Below are positions 25,800 to 38,485 of a DNA stretch of 64,000 nt, one piece after another. The position numbers and the translations under genes are program-made. Below the pieces are notes generated by a model. That model was not told the DNA's origin. It did no database searches and was given only the letters and a program-made list of their open reading frames with translations. The first letter of the stretch is position 1. Each line of letters starts with the position of its first letter. Source of the stretch: Engraulis encrasicolus (taxonomy: Eukaryota; Chordata; Actinopteri; Clupeiformes; Engraulidae); NCBI RefSeq assembly GCF_034702125.1, contig NC_085857.1:50125844-50189843 (forward strand). The letters run 5' to 3'.

Positions 25800-26375
25800 C
25801 GTGTTGGCGTAAGATGTTTGCATCTGAAGGGAGACGGATAAAAGACTCTCAAGTCTTCATGGTCTTCCACTTGGAAGCAGAGGCTTCAGCCATGGTGCTA
25901 CTCTTCTTGTGTGCATAGATCACCTGTCTCGTGAACGCAAACTGCTCTTCTCAGATGACACTGCCATTGTGAGATGTATTAAAGATGGGCAGGAGGGGGA
26001 GTACAGGGGCCTGGTGCAGAACTTTGTTAGATAGTGCGGGACCAACCAGTTGCAGTTGAACACCACCAAAACCAAGGAAATGGTCGTTGATTTCTGTTGG
26101 TCCACCCCACCCCTTGTGCCTGTATCTTTTGAGGGGGAGACAGTGAAAACAGTCTGCACCTACAAATACCTGGGGGTACATCAGAAAAGTAAATTAGACT
26201 GGTCAGTAAATTCACACGCAGTCTAAAAGAAAGTGCAGAGTAGGCTCTATTTCCTGAGGAAGTTGAGATAATTTATGTCTGCAACGCACTCCTGCAGATT
26301 TTCTACCAGTCTGTCATGGCTAGTGTGCTTTCCTATGCTGTGGCATGCTGGGCGGGAGCATTAGGAAGAGAGATG
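25800..26375 (+). pseudogene. Decayed LINE reverse-transcriptase remnant
   Basis: Conceptual frames with stops and frameshifts give FSDDTAIV (the catalytic-motif region, FADDT-like), NQLQLNTTKTKEMVVDF and YKYLGVH, as in fish non-LTR retrotransposon reverse transcriptases. It is broken and sits at the centre of the foldback element. Confidence 0.7.
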
Positions 26376-27875
26376 CTGGACCAGAGATGCAGGGATCATT
26401 GACATTGATTACACGGTGAGAATGAGAATGGCGGGCAAGGATGATGGATGACACCTTTTTGACACAGCCCAACCACTTGTATGACGTGCCGTCCTGTGTC
26501 CAATGGAGTTGCCATCCTCCAGATCATGCCCATGTCAATTAGAGCAACATGGGGTTCTTTAATCGCAATAGGTTGGACGGAGATCTTCTGGATGACCTTG
26601 CTCCCTTGCATCTTCCTGTATATGCCATTGAGGTTGAATAAGGTGAATTAGGCCACACGTTCCTCAATAGTGTTCTTGCAGCTCAGGGAGCTAAGGTTGA
26701 CTGTCTTGAACCAGGCTTATCACTACTTTTGAGAGAACTTCTGTCCATTTCAGCAGCTCTTGCTTTGAGTCCCTCAACAAGCTTCTTTATGCAAGAATGC
26801 TTGGAAAATGTCCTATGAAATGTTCTATGTACTAGATCAGTGGTTCTCAACCTGTGGGTTGAGATCCCCTTTTGGGGGGGGTGGGATGTCAATGTAAGGA
26901 CTCTCAATTTAAAAGACCATCACCAATGGAGTAGGGGTCCCCAGTCAAAATATGACTGTTTTGGGGGGGTCACGGCCTAAAAAGGTTGAAAACGACTGTT
27001 CTAGATGGCAGCCATCTTGAATTTCACGGTCAAACCAAAGTTGTATATCAAAATGATGTCAGATTTGGAATCCTCATGGTTGACTTGTATGAAAAAGTGT
27101 CTTCATACATGATTCTATGTCATTCAGATCAAAAGTTATTTTTTTAGAGATGGCGCTGGACGCCATTTTGAATTTACCTCTCTAGTAAAAAATGTCAGGA
27201 TTTCTGGGAGGGACATGGGGGCTAAATCTTTTCTAAAGGGTCCATAGAGGTCAAATCAATCATCAAAACATCCTTGCCAGAGGATGGTCACGGAACGAGG
27301 ATGGACACATTATGACCCGACTAATCAGCAGTTTAATTCTCATCAACCACAACCCTTGATATTTTTTACCTTTCAGATGACTTCTGCATAGCCTACTTGT
27401 AATTTTACTGTCCATAACTGCACTCAGTATCAGCAGACCTTTCATTTGAGCCTAATATTAAGGCTCTCTGACGATTTTGAAAAAATGACATTTAAAGAGC
27501 CAAAAGTGGCAGCCATCTTGAATTTGAAGGTCAAAAATAGGTCAAATCAATAAATCTACATCATTTGTGAATTGACCCAAATAGTCTCAAAAACCATTTA
27601 TTAGGCAGCACTGTGGGCAAAACCATTAAAAAGTAAATTTCCCGCTTGGCTGGCAGCAGCCATTTTGGATATAGGGCTCTACAAAAATTTCCCCACATTT
27701 TTGTGAGGGGCACCCCGGCTCATTTTGTTATTTAACCTTTATAGATGACAAATCCAGTGAGAAACGAACCTTTCCTCTCCACGGTCACGGAACTTCTATA
27801 AATGACCCAACTACATAGCTCCAATTTTAAAGCAGCTAAGTCAATGAAATGAGCCCAGGTGCACTGAATCCATAA

Positions 27876-28255
27876 TGTCCCGTGTACATCGAAGGCGGAC
27901 TAAGCGACCTGCGCGGCGGAAGTCATTGTTTCTCTATGGAGGGAAGGCGAATAAAGCCACCAGAGCGAATTCGGCAGGAGCGAAGCTTCTTTAATCTTGA
28001 GCGACCTGGGCGAATTTTGACGATTAAACTCAAGCTAATCTTAAGCGAATTCGCTATGACGCGGTTCGGCGAAAACCAATTGGAACGTTCATATCGAGGA
28101 ATGTCCCAGGCTGTCAAGACAGAGCCGTTATGTGATTAGCTGAATCAAACATGTCAGTGCAGCGTCCAGAGCGAATAAAACTAATTCATGGCGAAACTTC
28201 TTCAACCACCCCAGCTACCTGGGTCGCGTTGGTAGCGCTTGATGTACACGGGGCA
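27876..28255. mobile_element. Harbinger-like MITE (block A copy)
   Basis: The 380-bp element has ends TGTCCCGTGTACATC and GATGTACACGGGGCA, a short TIR, with TAA on each side (27873-27875, 28256-28258). A 3-bp TAA/TTA duplication is typical of PIF/Harbinger elements. The open frames in it on both strands are not genes. Confidence 0.75.
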
Positions 28256-28258
28256 TAA

Positions 28259-29022
28259 TGCTGAAGAGTTGTCTGCCATATTTGGTTAGTAAAAGTTGAA
28301 TATATTGCAATCTGTTCAATCACAAGTTAAAGCATACTACATTACACTCCTTGGTATGGAACTGTACAGCAGGCACTGATTCCGTATCATCCACAAATCC
28401 TTGTCGCCACTTCTCAAATGAATTCACAGTCTCAATGTCCGAGAAACACCACTGCTTTCGATGCTCTGTGTGAAGCCGACATGTTGACCTTCTTTCACCA
28501 TTGTGTCTTGGAGATGACGTTTACAATCCACCTGTGATTCTTTTCACTGCATGGACACCAAAGCCTATGCAGAGACCACACCATCTTCACTTCAGAACAT
28601 GAGTTCAAAAAGCACTGCCACCACACCAGTTTAAGAGGAAGGTGCAAGAACACCTTTGAATATTCTCTCTCTCTTTCCATGTCACTCCTTTCCTCTATTC
28701 GATCAGAAATTCTGTGAAAGCATTGGAGAGCATGGCAAATGTTCAATTAGGTGCAGTTAACCCATTTTGTCCCAAGCCCTTTTTGGGAAAGGGTGTCCTC
28801 TTCCTATTAAATCCTAAATATCTCAGCCTCTGAAGCACACAAACATGAAATGAGTTACGTTTAAAAGCCAAGACCCTCCTCTTGCATTATAATATGTTCA
28901 TTCAGCTCTAACATACCCACATATTTAATAAAACAGCTCAAATCTTAAAATCCTGAATGCAGCGTATATGTGTCTCCAGGACACAATGGGTTAATGGAGA
29001 GAGTAATTCAGAGGATACTACT
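28259..29022. other. Non-coding flank before the gap
   Basis: No gene is seen. The same sequence recurs in direct orientation in block C (53995-54760) with few differences. Confidence 0.7.
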
Positions 29023-29167
29023 GGGTCATTCCACGCCAAATCAACAAGAGCCCAAGCACTTAGGTCTCAAAAAATTCTGAAAATATTACCAAGTGTACCC
29101 GTGGTACTTAAGAGAAACACTGTAGATTTATTTGAATGAAAGATGTATACTCTCCGTGTTACAAACC
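29023..29167. mobile_element. 5' end of second foldback element, cut by the gap
   Basis: Starts GGGTCATTCCACGCCAAATC like the element at 54761 and runs into the N run. Confidence 0.8.
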
Positions 29168-29265
29168 NNNNNNNNNNNNNNNNNNNNNNNNNNNNNNNNN
29201 NNNNNNNNNNNNNNNNNNNNNNNNNNNNNNNNNNNNNNNNNNNNNNNNNNNNNNNNNNNNNNNNN
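29168..29265. other. Assembly gap (98 N)
   Basis: Run of N between block A and inverted block B. Confidence 1.
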
Positions 29266-30742
29266 AGCTATGTGTAGAGGCCAGGAGGCAAAAAGCCATT
29301 TCCTTAGCATGTGCCTTTTTCTACCCGCCTCATGACAAGTCATACATGGCAAAGGCCCGTCAGGTACTCTGTGGGCAGAGTGACGTGTTGGACTGCACTG
29401 AAGAAAAGGAAGCTGCGTTTCCCTGTCTTGTGCAGAATGTTTTGATAAAATCGTCTCCTAATCTTTATTTGATAGTGCAAACTTTACCTCCAAGCTAGCA
29501 GTTAACATTGAGTCCTATGAGACCAGTTAGCCGCCAGCTGGTCTCATAGGACTCAATGTTAACTGCTAGCTTGGAGGTAAAATTTGCACTGCCATACCCA
29601 GAGAACGGTTGAAAGTCTAGAAGAACAGTAAAACCCTATTATTTAGCTCAAGGGGAGGTGTAAAATAAGTTTATTTCCAAAAATGGGACAGTATCACTTT
29701 AAATGTGTGAAATAGTTTGGGATATACAGTGCTCCTTCGTTAAGTTAGGGGAGCATGTATACAATTTTTCATAAAACTTCTAACCTCTGTCACAAAAGGA
29801 AAGCCTGTTTTTTGTATCTTCTGCGAGAATGCAGCCTAGTTACCTCTTGAGTTAGTGTGAGTGACTGTGTGCCCTGCAGTACCCTTGGAAGGATCAGACA
29901 GTGCATTTGGAACTGCAGAGAGAGAGGGGGGGGATCAAGGTCATAATTGGTTATCTCTCATCCATTAGTTTAATTATTTCTATATTGATTAGTTTCAGAC
30001 CTACTCTCAGGTTAACTAGAGTAGAGTAGAGTAGAGTAGAGTACTTCTATTAATCCCAAGGTAAATTAAAGTGTCTGACGGCTTACATACAGTTGATACA
30101 TAGATACAAATCATAAACAAAGGCCTAATATACATTATTGCACATTGCTGTAAACATATACAGTATACATATCTTCCCCACCCACTTTGATCTGTTAGCG
30201 AGTACTGTTTAACCTAGTAGGCCTATGTTGTGTGATGGTGAAAATCAGCAGAGTAGAGGCTATGGGGTTAAAGGGGCGCAATGTAGGATTAGGTAATCTG
30301 CGCGGAGCCCGTGGAATGCCTGTTTCAAAATCTACATCGTCATGAATCAAATACTAACTAGGCTTCCTGTGACAATGGTTTCGTCACAGAATTCCAGCAG
30401 TTAATACAAGTGCACGACACTCGCCCGGTTCGCTCTGTCAAAAGTTAAATTCGGGGCTCTCTGACAGCGGACGTTGAGAAAGTGGTCGTGAGAGTCATCG
30501 CTCACTTACTATTGACTCAAATAAGCATCGACTGACTCAGGACAGTGATTAATTGAACTATTAATTCTACATAGGCATTGGGCTGTGGGTTGGGGTTTTA
30601 GACAAAAGTGATTTGCAAAATCAAATAGAAATAACTGTCACAGTAAAACTGTGTGTTATATGAAGTGTGTGTGTTTGTGTGTGTGTGTGTGCGCGCGCGT
30701 GCGTGCGTGCATGCATGGATGCGAGTGTGCATAGGTACAGAC

Positions 30743-30807
<65 letters not shown>

Positions 30808-30834
30808 TTTAACCACTGTGCCTAACAGTCTTAC

Positions 30835-30874
30835 CAGCAACAAGGCAGAGTATGACTTTGACGAAGGGTCCCAT
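30835..30874 (-). CDS. Inverted copy of gene 4 signal-peptide exon
   Basis: A 40-nt exon encoding MGPFVKVILCLVA with a GTAAG donor on the minus strand, same as 22147-22186. No Ig exon is joined to it here either. Confidence 0.7.
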
Positions 30875-31098
30875 GACAGAAGGAACCAACCTCTTCTCAG
30901 ATGTACTTCAGGACAGTCTGAAAGCCATGAGAATAAACTCACTATGCATCTGCTTGCTAGAAATGATTCACATCATTGTGTATCTGAATAACATGGTTTC
31001 ATATGACATCACAGCTTGCCTGATCGTGCTCGTCCTTCAACTATTACAGTAAACTCGCTATCTCTTTGCTTGCCAGTCTATATTGTACTTCAGTTGTC

Positions 31099-31352
31099 GG
31101 TAACGATTTGTTTTAACGTTACATCTATTAGCACTACATACAATGTTGCTGCCGATATAAGTAACTTGTAAGGCATGTACTAAGCAAATGTCTTAATCAT
31201 GCACAATTAGGGATGTATTACAAATATAACCTTAGTAAGGACCTAACAAATGTTTGATTTTGCTTAGTACATGCCTTACAAGTTACTTATATACCGGCAT
31301 CAACATTGTATGTATTAGTGCTAATAGATGTAACGCTAAAATAAAGTGTTAC
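31099..31352. mobile_element. Palindromic MITE (family 2), inverted-arm copy
   Basis: Same site relative to the gene 4 leader exon as 21581-21834. Confidence 0.8.
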
Positions 31353-31365
31353 TGAGTTGTCTTAC

Positions 31366-31505
31366 CTGATCATGCTCTTTGAGTCCTTTACTCTTGCTCG
31401 AGTTCTCACTTGGCAACTGGCTGTACAACTCAGCTGAGTAATATTCAGTGAGGTTCACATCTCACCCCACCCCCTTCAGTCAGTGGTCCAGTGACACAGT
31501 TAATA
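31366..31505 (-). promoter_or_regulatory. Inverted copy of gene 4 promoter block and leader exon
   Basis: Carries the minus-strand CACTGGACCACTGACTGAAG block, CTCAGCTGAG, and a donor GATCAG|GTAAGA at 31366. Confidence 0.55.
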
Positions 31506-34303
31506 GACCACTCCCTTCCGCTACATATAGTGTGGCACACTTGCTTTGGCGCTTTGAAGTTTGTTTTTTTTCTCTTTTCTGTCTTTATGTTAGACTGTGT
31601 CTCAATGTTTTGCCCATGTTGAGTTTACAGATCACGATTTTTGCAATTTAGTTCTTCACCACATGTAGCACAACTTCCATGGTGTTCCTAACTATTTTCT
31701 TCCAAATTTTTTTGATGTCTATTTTACAGTGTACATAAATAGAGAAAGATAGAGAGAGATGGATAGATATAAATGTCAATACAGAAAGAGGCACCGATAT
31801 TGATACTGATGGTGATAGATACTGTAGATAGATAGATAGATAGTTAGATAGATAGAGAGCCTCTCTGAGTACAGGAAATTGCAGCTTAAATAAACCACGG
31901 AGGAAGTGGACCTCAGCGTGTTTGCTATGGTCATATGTGGGTCATTGTATAATTAGAGTGACATTTTAAGTCCATGGGCTTAATTAGATTCCATTAACTG
32001 TTAACTTCAACCAATGATCTTTTTGTACACCAGCACACATTTATCTTTTATATAATACAAAAAGTGAACAAATGTCATGTTCTTCTGAGAAAATTCAACA
32101 TATTCCAAAAACATGATTTAGAAATTATATTTATGAGCATACAGATAAAGCCCATACACATATGAATCGATTAAGGTCTTGTGAAGCTCTAAGGTCTGCA
32201 GTTAGCACAATACTCTAAAATGGCAGAAATGTCAAGCTGCGTTATCGTCAACTATTTCACACATTAGCTGACAAGTGTGTTTCAAAGGTGTATTTTTTTT
32301 TTTAAATAGCCTTATGTTTAAGAAAATATAACATTTATCCGTAACATGATTTACAGGCACACACACTTTTGCTGTGCTCAAGCCACTTTTCTAACGGTTA
32401 ATTTTTGAACGGGGCACGCTTAATACTTCATTAAGGACACAAGACGTTTTTGACATCTCTCACTTATTTATTGAAAACTGGTCTCAATTATATTAGGACT
32501 CCATTCGTGAAAAAAAAAGTACAAGTGTGAAAGATACAATTTTCGTATGTATAATGTAACAGAATGCATAATCCCAAAATTTGTTCCAACTTTTTTGCTG
32601 ACTTTTCCCAGTGCTTCAAAAAAAGATTACCAGTAATCATCAAAATGTAGCACTACCAGTATATATGCATATATATAAGCATATATAGACCTATTACTTA
32701 CAGTATCTCAATACTCTATTACAATATCTCAATACTCTAATATAGGGTCTCTCAGCAGGGGCCTCTACAACTGCAACAGGGGGCATTAGAGAGTCCTAGG
32801 GGGGCATTGAGAAGGAGACAGTGGAGATTGGGTGCATTAGTCTATCTCATTTTAATTACAGACTTATGATGAGTTCAAGGGGGTATTTGTTTGAAAATGG
32901 TTGAGACCCACTGCTCTAATGAACCTTGCAGTTAACCTGATTTACATCATCTTGCTGCGTTCAGCAACTACCCGCAGGGCCGTTCCCTTCCCTCCTGAAC
33001 GGCATACCAGAGGGTAAGAGTCAGGTAATTGCTCAATGGCACTTCAGCAATGGACACAGGTGTAGGGAGAGGTAATTGAGGGATTCAAACCTGCGACCCT
33101 CTGATTTGAAGACCACCTCCCCAACCATTAGGCTGCAGCTGCCCACATAGAACTCAAGTCACTTATGCACAGTAAAGGCAGCAATTACAAAGGCATGGTT
33201 TGTTCATACACAATGCTTAAGGACAGTTCTGCATTACACCACTGTAAGTGTCACCATACCTCCTACGTGGGCTTCCTGAAAATCACTCACTGTCTTGAGA
33301 GGGTAGCAAAGGTTTACCAAGGCCTGTTACCCAGGCAGAACTCAACATCATCTTTGTCATGGTAATCATCATCATCATAATCATCATCGTGGTAATCAAT
33401 CATCATAATCATCATCATCATCATCATCATCAAAACAGTCTATTACTAACCTACGCAGATTATTGAACGACATAAAAAGGTGTATAATTATGAAATAATT
33501 TTACTCAATCTTATTCGAGATAGACATGTACAACATTGCTGTTGGCTTCTATTAAAAGAAGATACTGTAATCAGTGTACCAGTATACACTATTGTGTGGT
33601 GTTGGGGTTCAGGCTCTGATAGGCCGCATCAGGTTGAGTGGTGTTGGGGTTCAGGCTCTGGTACGTTGCATCAGGTTGAGTGGTGTCAGGGTTCAGGCTC
33701 TGGTACGTTGCATCAGGTTGCGTGGTGTTGGGGTTCATGCTCTGGTAGAGTGCATCAGGTTGGATGGTGTTGGGGTTCAGGCTCTGGTAGACAGCATCAG
33801 GTCGAGTGATGGGGTCATTTTCATAGTCAGTCTCCTAAGGGCCATAGACAAAGGTCATACATGAGGTGTAATTCATGAGAACAACTACAAATAATGAAAG
33901 GCTGCAACTTCCCATAAGGTAACTAAGGGGTGGCTTAGCATAATTTCAGGGTGGCTGTAGCTAGGTCTAGCCACCACATAGATGCACCATTAGTGAAAGT
34001 CCACCTGGGAAACTCCCATTATCACTGTGACACAACACACAGTGCTCACTTAACTCTACACATTTGCATGTATACCCCACCCATGCAAAGGGGCAGCCCT
34101 AAATGCCACCCAAAAGGGAACAGAGGAGTGGGACGGTTCCATTCTCAGGGTACCTCAGTGATGGGGAAGAATGGGGGAAGATCACTAGTTAATTACTCCC
34201 CCATCAATCTGGAATCAAACCGGCAACCCTTGGGCTACAAGCCTGACACCCTAACCGACACCCTAACCGCCTGTTCATGACTGCACGAGGAATAGATTGC
34301 AAA

Positions 34304-35142
34304 CTACAGTAGAACGGGCACTCGGTAGAGCGCAAACCTTTGCCTACGCCACTTTTTTTCTGGCCATCTTCAGAGTGTGGGGCATAACATTCTCCAAATT
34401 TTGGTGTTAGTGTCATTTAAATCGGACCGAATATCGTAATATTAAATTTTTGGCCCAGTCTTGACCTCTTATTCAATTCAGCATGCACACGTTGTTCTGG
34501 TATATAGTGCTTGGCAAAGAAAAACGTTTTTGACCTTTTCATGACCTTGACCTTGACCTTTGACCCAATCACTCCCAAAAAGTAATCGATTGTTCCTTGG
34601 GTCATGACCAAGCATCCCACTAAATTTCCTAAAAATCGGCTCAATTTATGTTTTTGACCTTTTCGTGACCTTGACCTTAACCTTTGACCCAATCACTCCC
34701 AAAAAGTAATCGATTGTTCCTTGGGTCATGACCAATCATCCCACTAAATTTCATAAAAATCGTCTCAATTTACGTTTTTGACCTTTTCGTGACCTTGACC
34801 TTTGACCTTTGACCCAATCACTCCCAAAAACTAATCGATTGTTCCTTGGGTCATGACCAATCATCCCACTAAATTTCATAAAAATCGGCTTAGTTCTGTC
34901 TGAGTTATACGAAGTACAAACAAACAAACATACCTTGACCTTTGACCTTTGACCCAATCACTCCCAAAAACTAATCGATTGTTCCTTGGGTCATGACCAA
35001 TCATCCCACTAAATTTCATAAAAATCAGCTCAGTTCTGTCTGAGTTATACGAAGTACAAACATATTAACAAATAAATCAATAATAAATAAATACACAGCG
35101 GTCAAAACATAACCTTCGCCGACTTTGTCTCGGCGAAGGTAA
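34304..35142. mobile_element. Insertion with 4 x about 120-bp tandem units, block B only
   Basis: Inserted in the last intron of the gene 3 copy between AAA and TGAAG; no target duplication is seen. Units carry TTTGACCCAATCACTCCC and GTTCCTTGGGTCATGACCAA. The end has a hairpin ACCTTCGCCGA/TCTCGGCGAAGGT. This resembles a common fish/marine interspersed repeat; class not assigned. Confidence 0.65.
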
Positions 35143-35584
35143 TGAAGCCAAAGAACAAAACTGTATGATAACGATGATGCCCGTCTTACCTGTCTTGAAT
35201 GTGACGCTCTGGGCTGATTAGTAGGTGGACGCTGATCCACTAATTAGCCAAAACAAACACAAACAAGTATCAATTTGTTTATTTATGAACACATGCTCAG
35301 CCAGTATTTAGCAAGAAAAAAAACAAAAACAGATATTTATTCATGAACTCCTTTCATATATTTGTGAATCTATATCCAAATGGTTTTATTTCAAACAAAG
35401 CGACAGCATTACCGTGATTTAAAAATTATCAGGAACCACAACTCAGCATCAATCATTTGTCTTTTACAGTTTAACAGTGACTGAACATACACCATAGTGA
35501 CAGCACATACACCACAGTGGAAATACCGTACATTTTATGAACAAAAGTACCAATTTTGATAGTATTTTAGTATGTGTGCAGTGT

Positions 35585-35612
35585 CAACCAATCAACCAAC
35601 TAACCAACCAAC

Positions 35613-35691
<79 letters not shown>

Positions 35692-35716
35692 CCAACCAAC
35701 CAACCAACCAATCAAT
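35585..35716. repeat. (CAAT)n / (CAAC)n microsatellite
   Basis: Long tetranucleotide array, expanded relative to its partner at 15870-15960. Confidence 0.95.
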
Positions 35717-36312
35717 ATGCATTATTACTAATATAACCTAATGGATGAGCTTGTGTGCATGTTTGTGTGCCTGCATGTTTATGTGTATTGTATCTGTCTC
35801 TTACCTCTGTTCTTCTTTACCAGTATGATAAGACCAGAAGACAAGAGCAGGGCAGCAACCAGGAACACACACAGATATACTATAAGGTGACCTGCAGGGT
35901 AATGGAAACCACAGAGTGGATGGAGGTGATTATCACAGTTTATGGGATGGGAGTAAGCAGACTACAAGAGATGATGGGAATAAGTTGAGTAAAAGTGTAG
36001 CGGTGTTGTGCAGGTAAAACAAGGAACTGTGTTTTGCTGAATATTACTGTACCAGTTGACTGTGTTTGGAGATCTGTGGTGACCCATGGTGTGAAAGAGG
36101 GGAAGTCAGTTGTTGTCCTCAGGACTGAGTTGAATAAAGCATACAAGAAAGATAAGGGCATTGATACTGGGAAAGATATCACATCATCATCATTATTATT
36201 ATTAGATACACGTTACCAACATCTCCTCTGCTCTCCAAGCTTAATCCTTTTATGGTTATTTATGTCACAGAGAAGACAAAAGACCACATAACAGATATAA
36301 TTTAATATTATA

Positions 36313-36662
36313 TAGGGTCTAATATAATATAATATAATATAATATAATATAATATAATATAATATAATATAATATAATATAATATAATATAATAATATAC
36401 TATAATCGATTACCTGGTTTGTTGGTATGGGTGACTGTGTTGGAATCTGCAGCACAGTGTGATTAATTTCAGATATGCTTATGCCACATATATAGAATAT
36501 AACAGAGTCAATGTCTAATATAATATACAGGTAATATGATATGATATGATATATGATATGTCATGTCATATATCATATCATATCACATCATATATCATAT
36601 CGTATCATATCATATCATATCATATCATATCATATCATATCATATCATATCATATCATATCA
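36313..36662. repeat. Pentamer arrays of the inverted gene 3 copy
   Basis: (AATAT)n at 36318-36395 and (ATATC)n at 36600-36660 flank the 33-bp exon 36414-36446. Confidence 0.95.
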
Positions 36663-38485
36663 CACTGAGATGCAGTTACTTCAAAGGAGGACGGAGGCAG
36701 CAGAACTTTTTTATGCACCGTAAATGTTCTTTCTCAGACCAGGGGCCTATTAGCTAAATACTAAGAGTTATATCATCTAATAGAAAAGCCTGGAGCCATG
36801 AGGACTCCTGAACCAGCTTTTTAGTATAGGCCCCAGGACTGGAAATCTGGCATACAGGACGTTGTTTGGAGTTGGAGGGGGCAGCGTAAAACTCCCTGGA
36901 CCTTTTTGTCCCAGTCCAGTAATGTTATTCCTCCTTTGGAGGTGTCCAACACATACTTAGCTAAACTGGAAGGCACAAGAAAGACAACATTCATGCACAC
37001 AAACACAAACAAGCATCATATATTTTACACACATATGGAGAAGCACAGAGAAGGGAACACAGGGGATATAGGAATATAACTCACAGTACAGTTCAATCAG
37101 GAGGGCATAGGTGCTTCAATCTACTACTTGATTTGGTACCTGGAGTGTTGGTGAGGGTGACTGTGGTGACTGTGGTGGCCCCATCATCAGTGTCATTATT
37201 AGGAACAGATGGCTTCTTTGGCTTCTTTGGATCTGAAAGAGAAACATGCACACACCGCACCACACCAAACATATGAGCACAGTCACACACGTACGCACAC
37301 GCATGTGGAGCGCACACATGTGTAGCACACACACTTAAATACTGCAAATGCTAAAATAAGGATAGGGCCTAAGTATCACAGATGCTAAGTTATGACACAT
37401 ACTACCTACTTCGAACAGCACTCCAAACAGAGTGTCCAAACAGCACTCCTATCAGAGCGAATGACATCAACACAAAATTTAAAAATGCCTTTACATAGGT
37501 ATTTTGGATATGCAAGACCATTAGTCGGACAGTCAATGGAAGCCCTGCCTCCCTCCTTTCCTGACACTGTGATCTTTTCACACCCCACACATCTCAGCAC
37601 TGCAAAAGAGACAGGTGGGGCATGATTATATATATGATACGATACAATATGATACGATGCAATGTGATAAGAACATGTACGTATGTGACATGTATGAACC
37701 TGATGATTTTTATGCCGCACCCATTGTACATTTTTTGTTTTTGTCTGCTAGTATTTAACAATATACAGTATATGGGTAGATGACGGATAGGCATCAAAAA
37801 ACATTTTTTTCACAAAACATTGTTTATGAGGGAAAAAAGTATGTGTCTACGTAGTGCAGCAATTCATCTTTCAAAAAATCCAAGTGGTCACAATGTTGGT
37901 CTATTCATTGATTATTTATTTACGTTGATAAAGCAATTTGCTGAAAATATGTCCTTTGGTGTGACGTTAAGAAAGAAATATATTAAGTAATGTAGAAATG
38001 GCTTGATGGAGTTTTATGAACATTGTTACACTCTTCATATTTATTGCAATTTTTTAAAGTCTTAATTTAATGAGAAATTACCATTTAAGTATTTTTTTCC
38101 CATTAGATGTGAGATTATTAGAAACCTTCGAGGAAAAACAGGGATATCTTTCTTTTAAATGTTCAAAATTGTCCGAATTTATACTAACTTTTCAGGGACG
38201 ATAATTTGTTCTTCCCTAATGCAATATTCAGTGTTTATCAAACATATTGTTTAGCTCAAACAAATATTTGAGCGTTTAAAACATGTCACACCGTAGGACA
38301 TTCATGTCACGCTAAAGGACAGAAATGCAAAACTGAGCCAGAAACAAATATATCAACATGATTATTTTGTCTTTTGATCATAATATAATGTTGTAGTCAA
38401 TATGGACCTACACTTTATCGTCGATTGAATCGTCGATTATCAGCCTATCGTAACTCTTAATGACAGCCATGCGGTCATTGAATGT

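Larger units (their letters stand above)
24269..27808. mobile_element. Foldback-type element, about 3.5 kb, with nested insertions
   Basis: Ends GGGTCATTTATAGAAGTTCC and its reverse complement. Arms of about 0.8-1.5 kb (24269-25760 against 26400-27808) are inverted copies with many small differences. A hAT-like MITE and short coding-like remnants lie in both arms, and a LINE reverse-transcriptase remnant is at the centre. The flanks CACATTAG and CTACATAG may be a degraded target duplication. The gap-end of block B (29266, AGCTATGTGTAGAGG) fits the empty site. Block C starts inside another copy (53356-53542). Confidence 0.65.

Noticed and set aside
27882..28139. Frames repeated at 27882-28139 and 53616-53873
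   Set aside because: They are inside the Harbinger-like MITE, open on both strands, and duplicated only because the block is duplicated.
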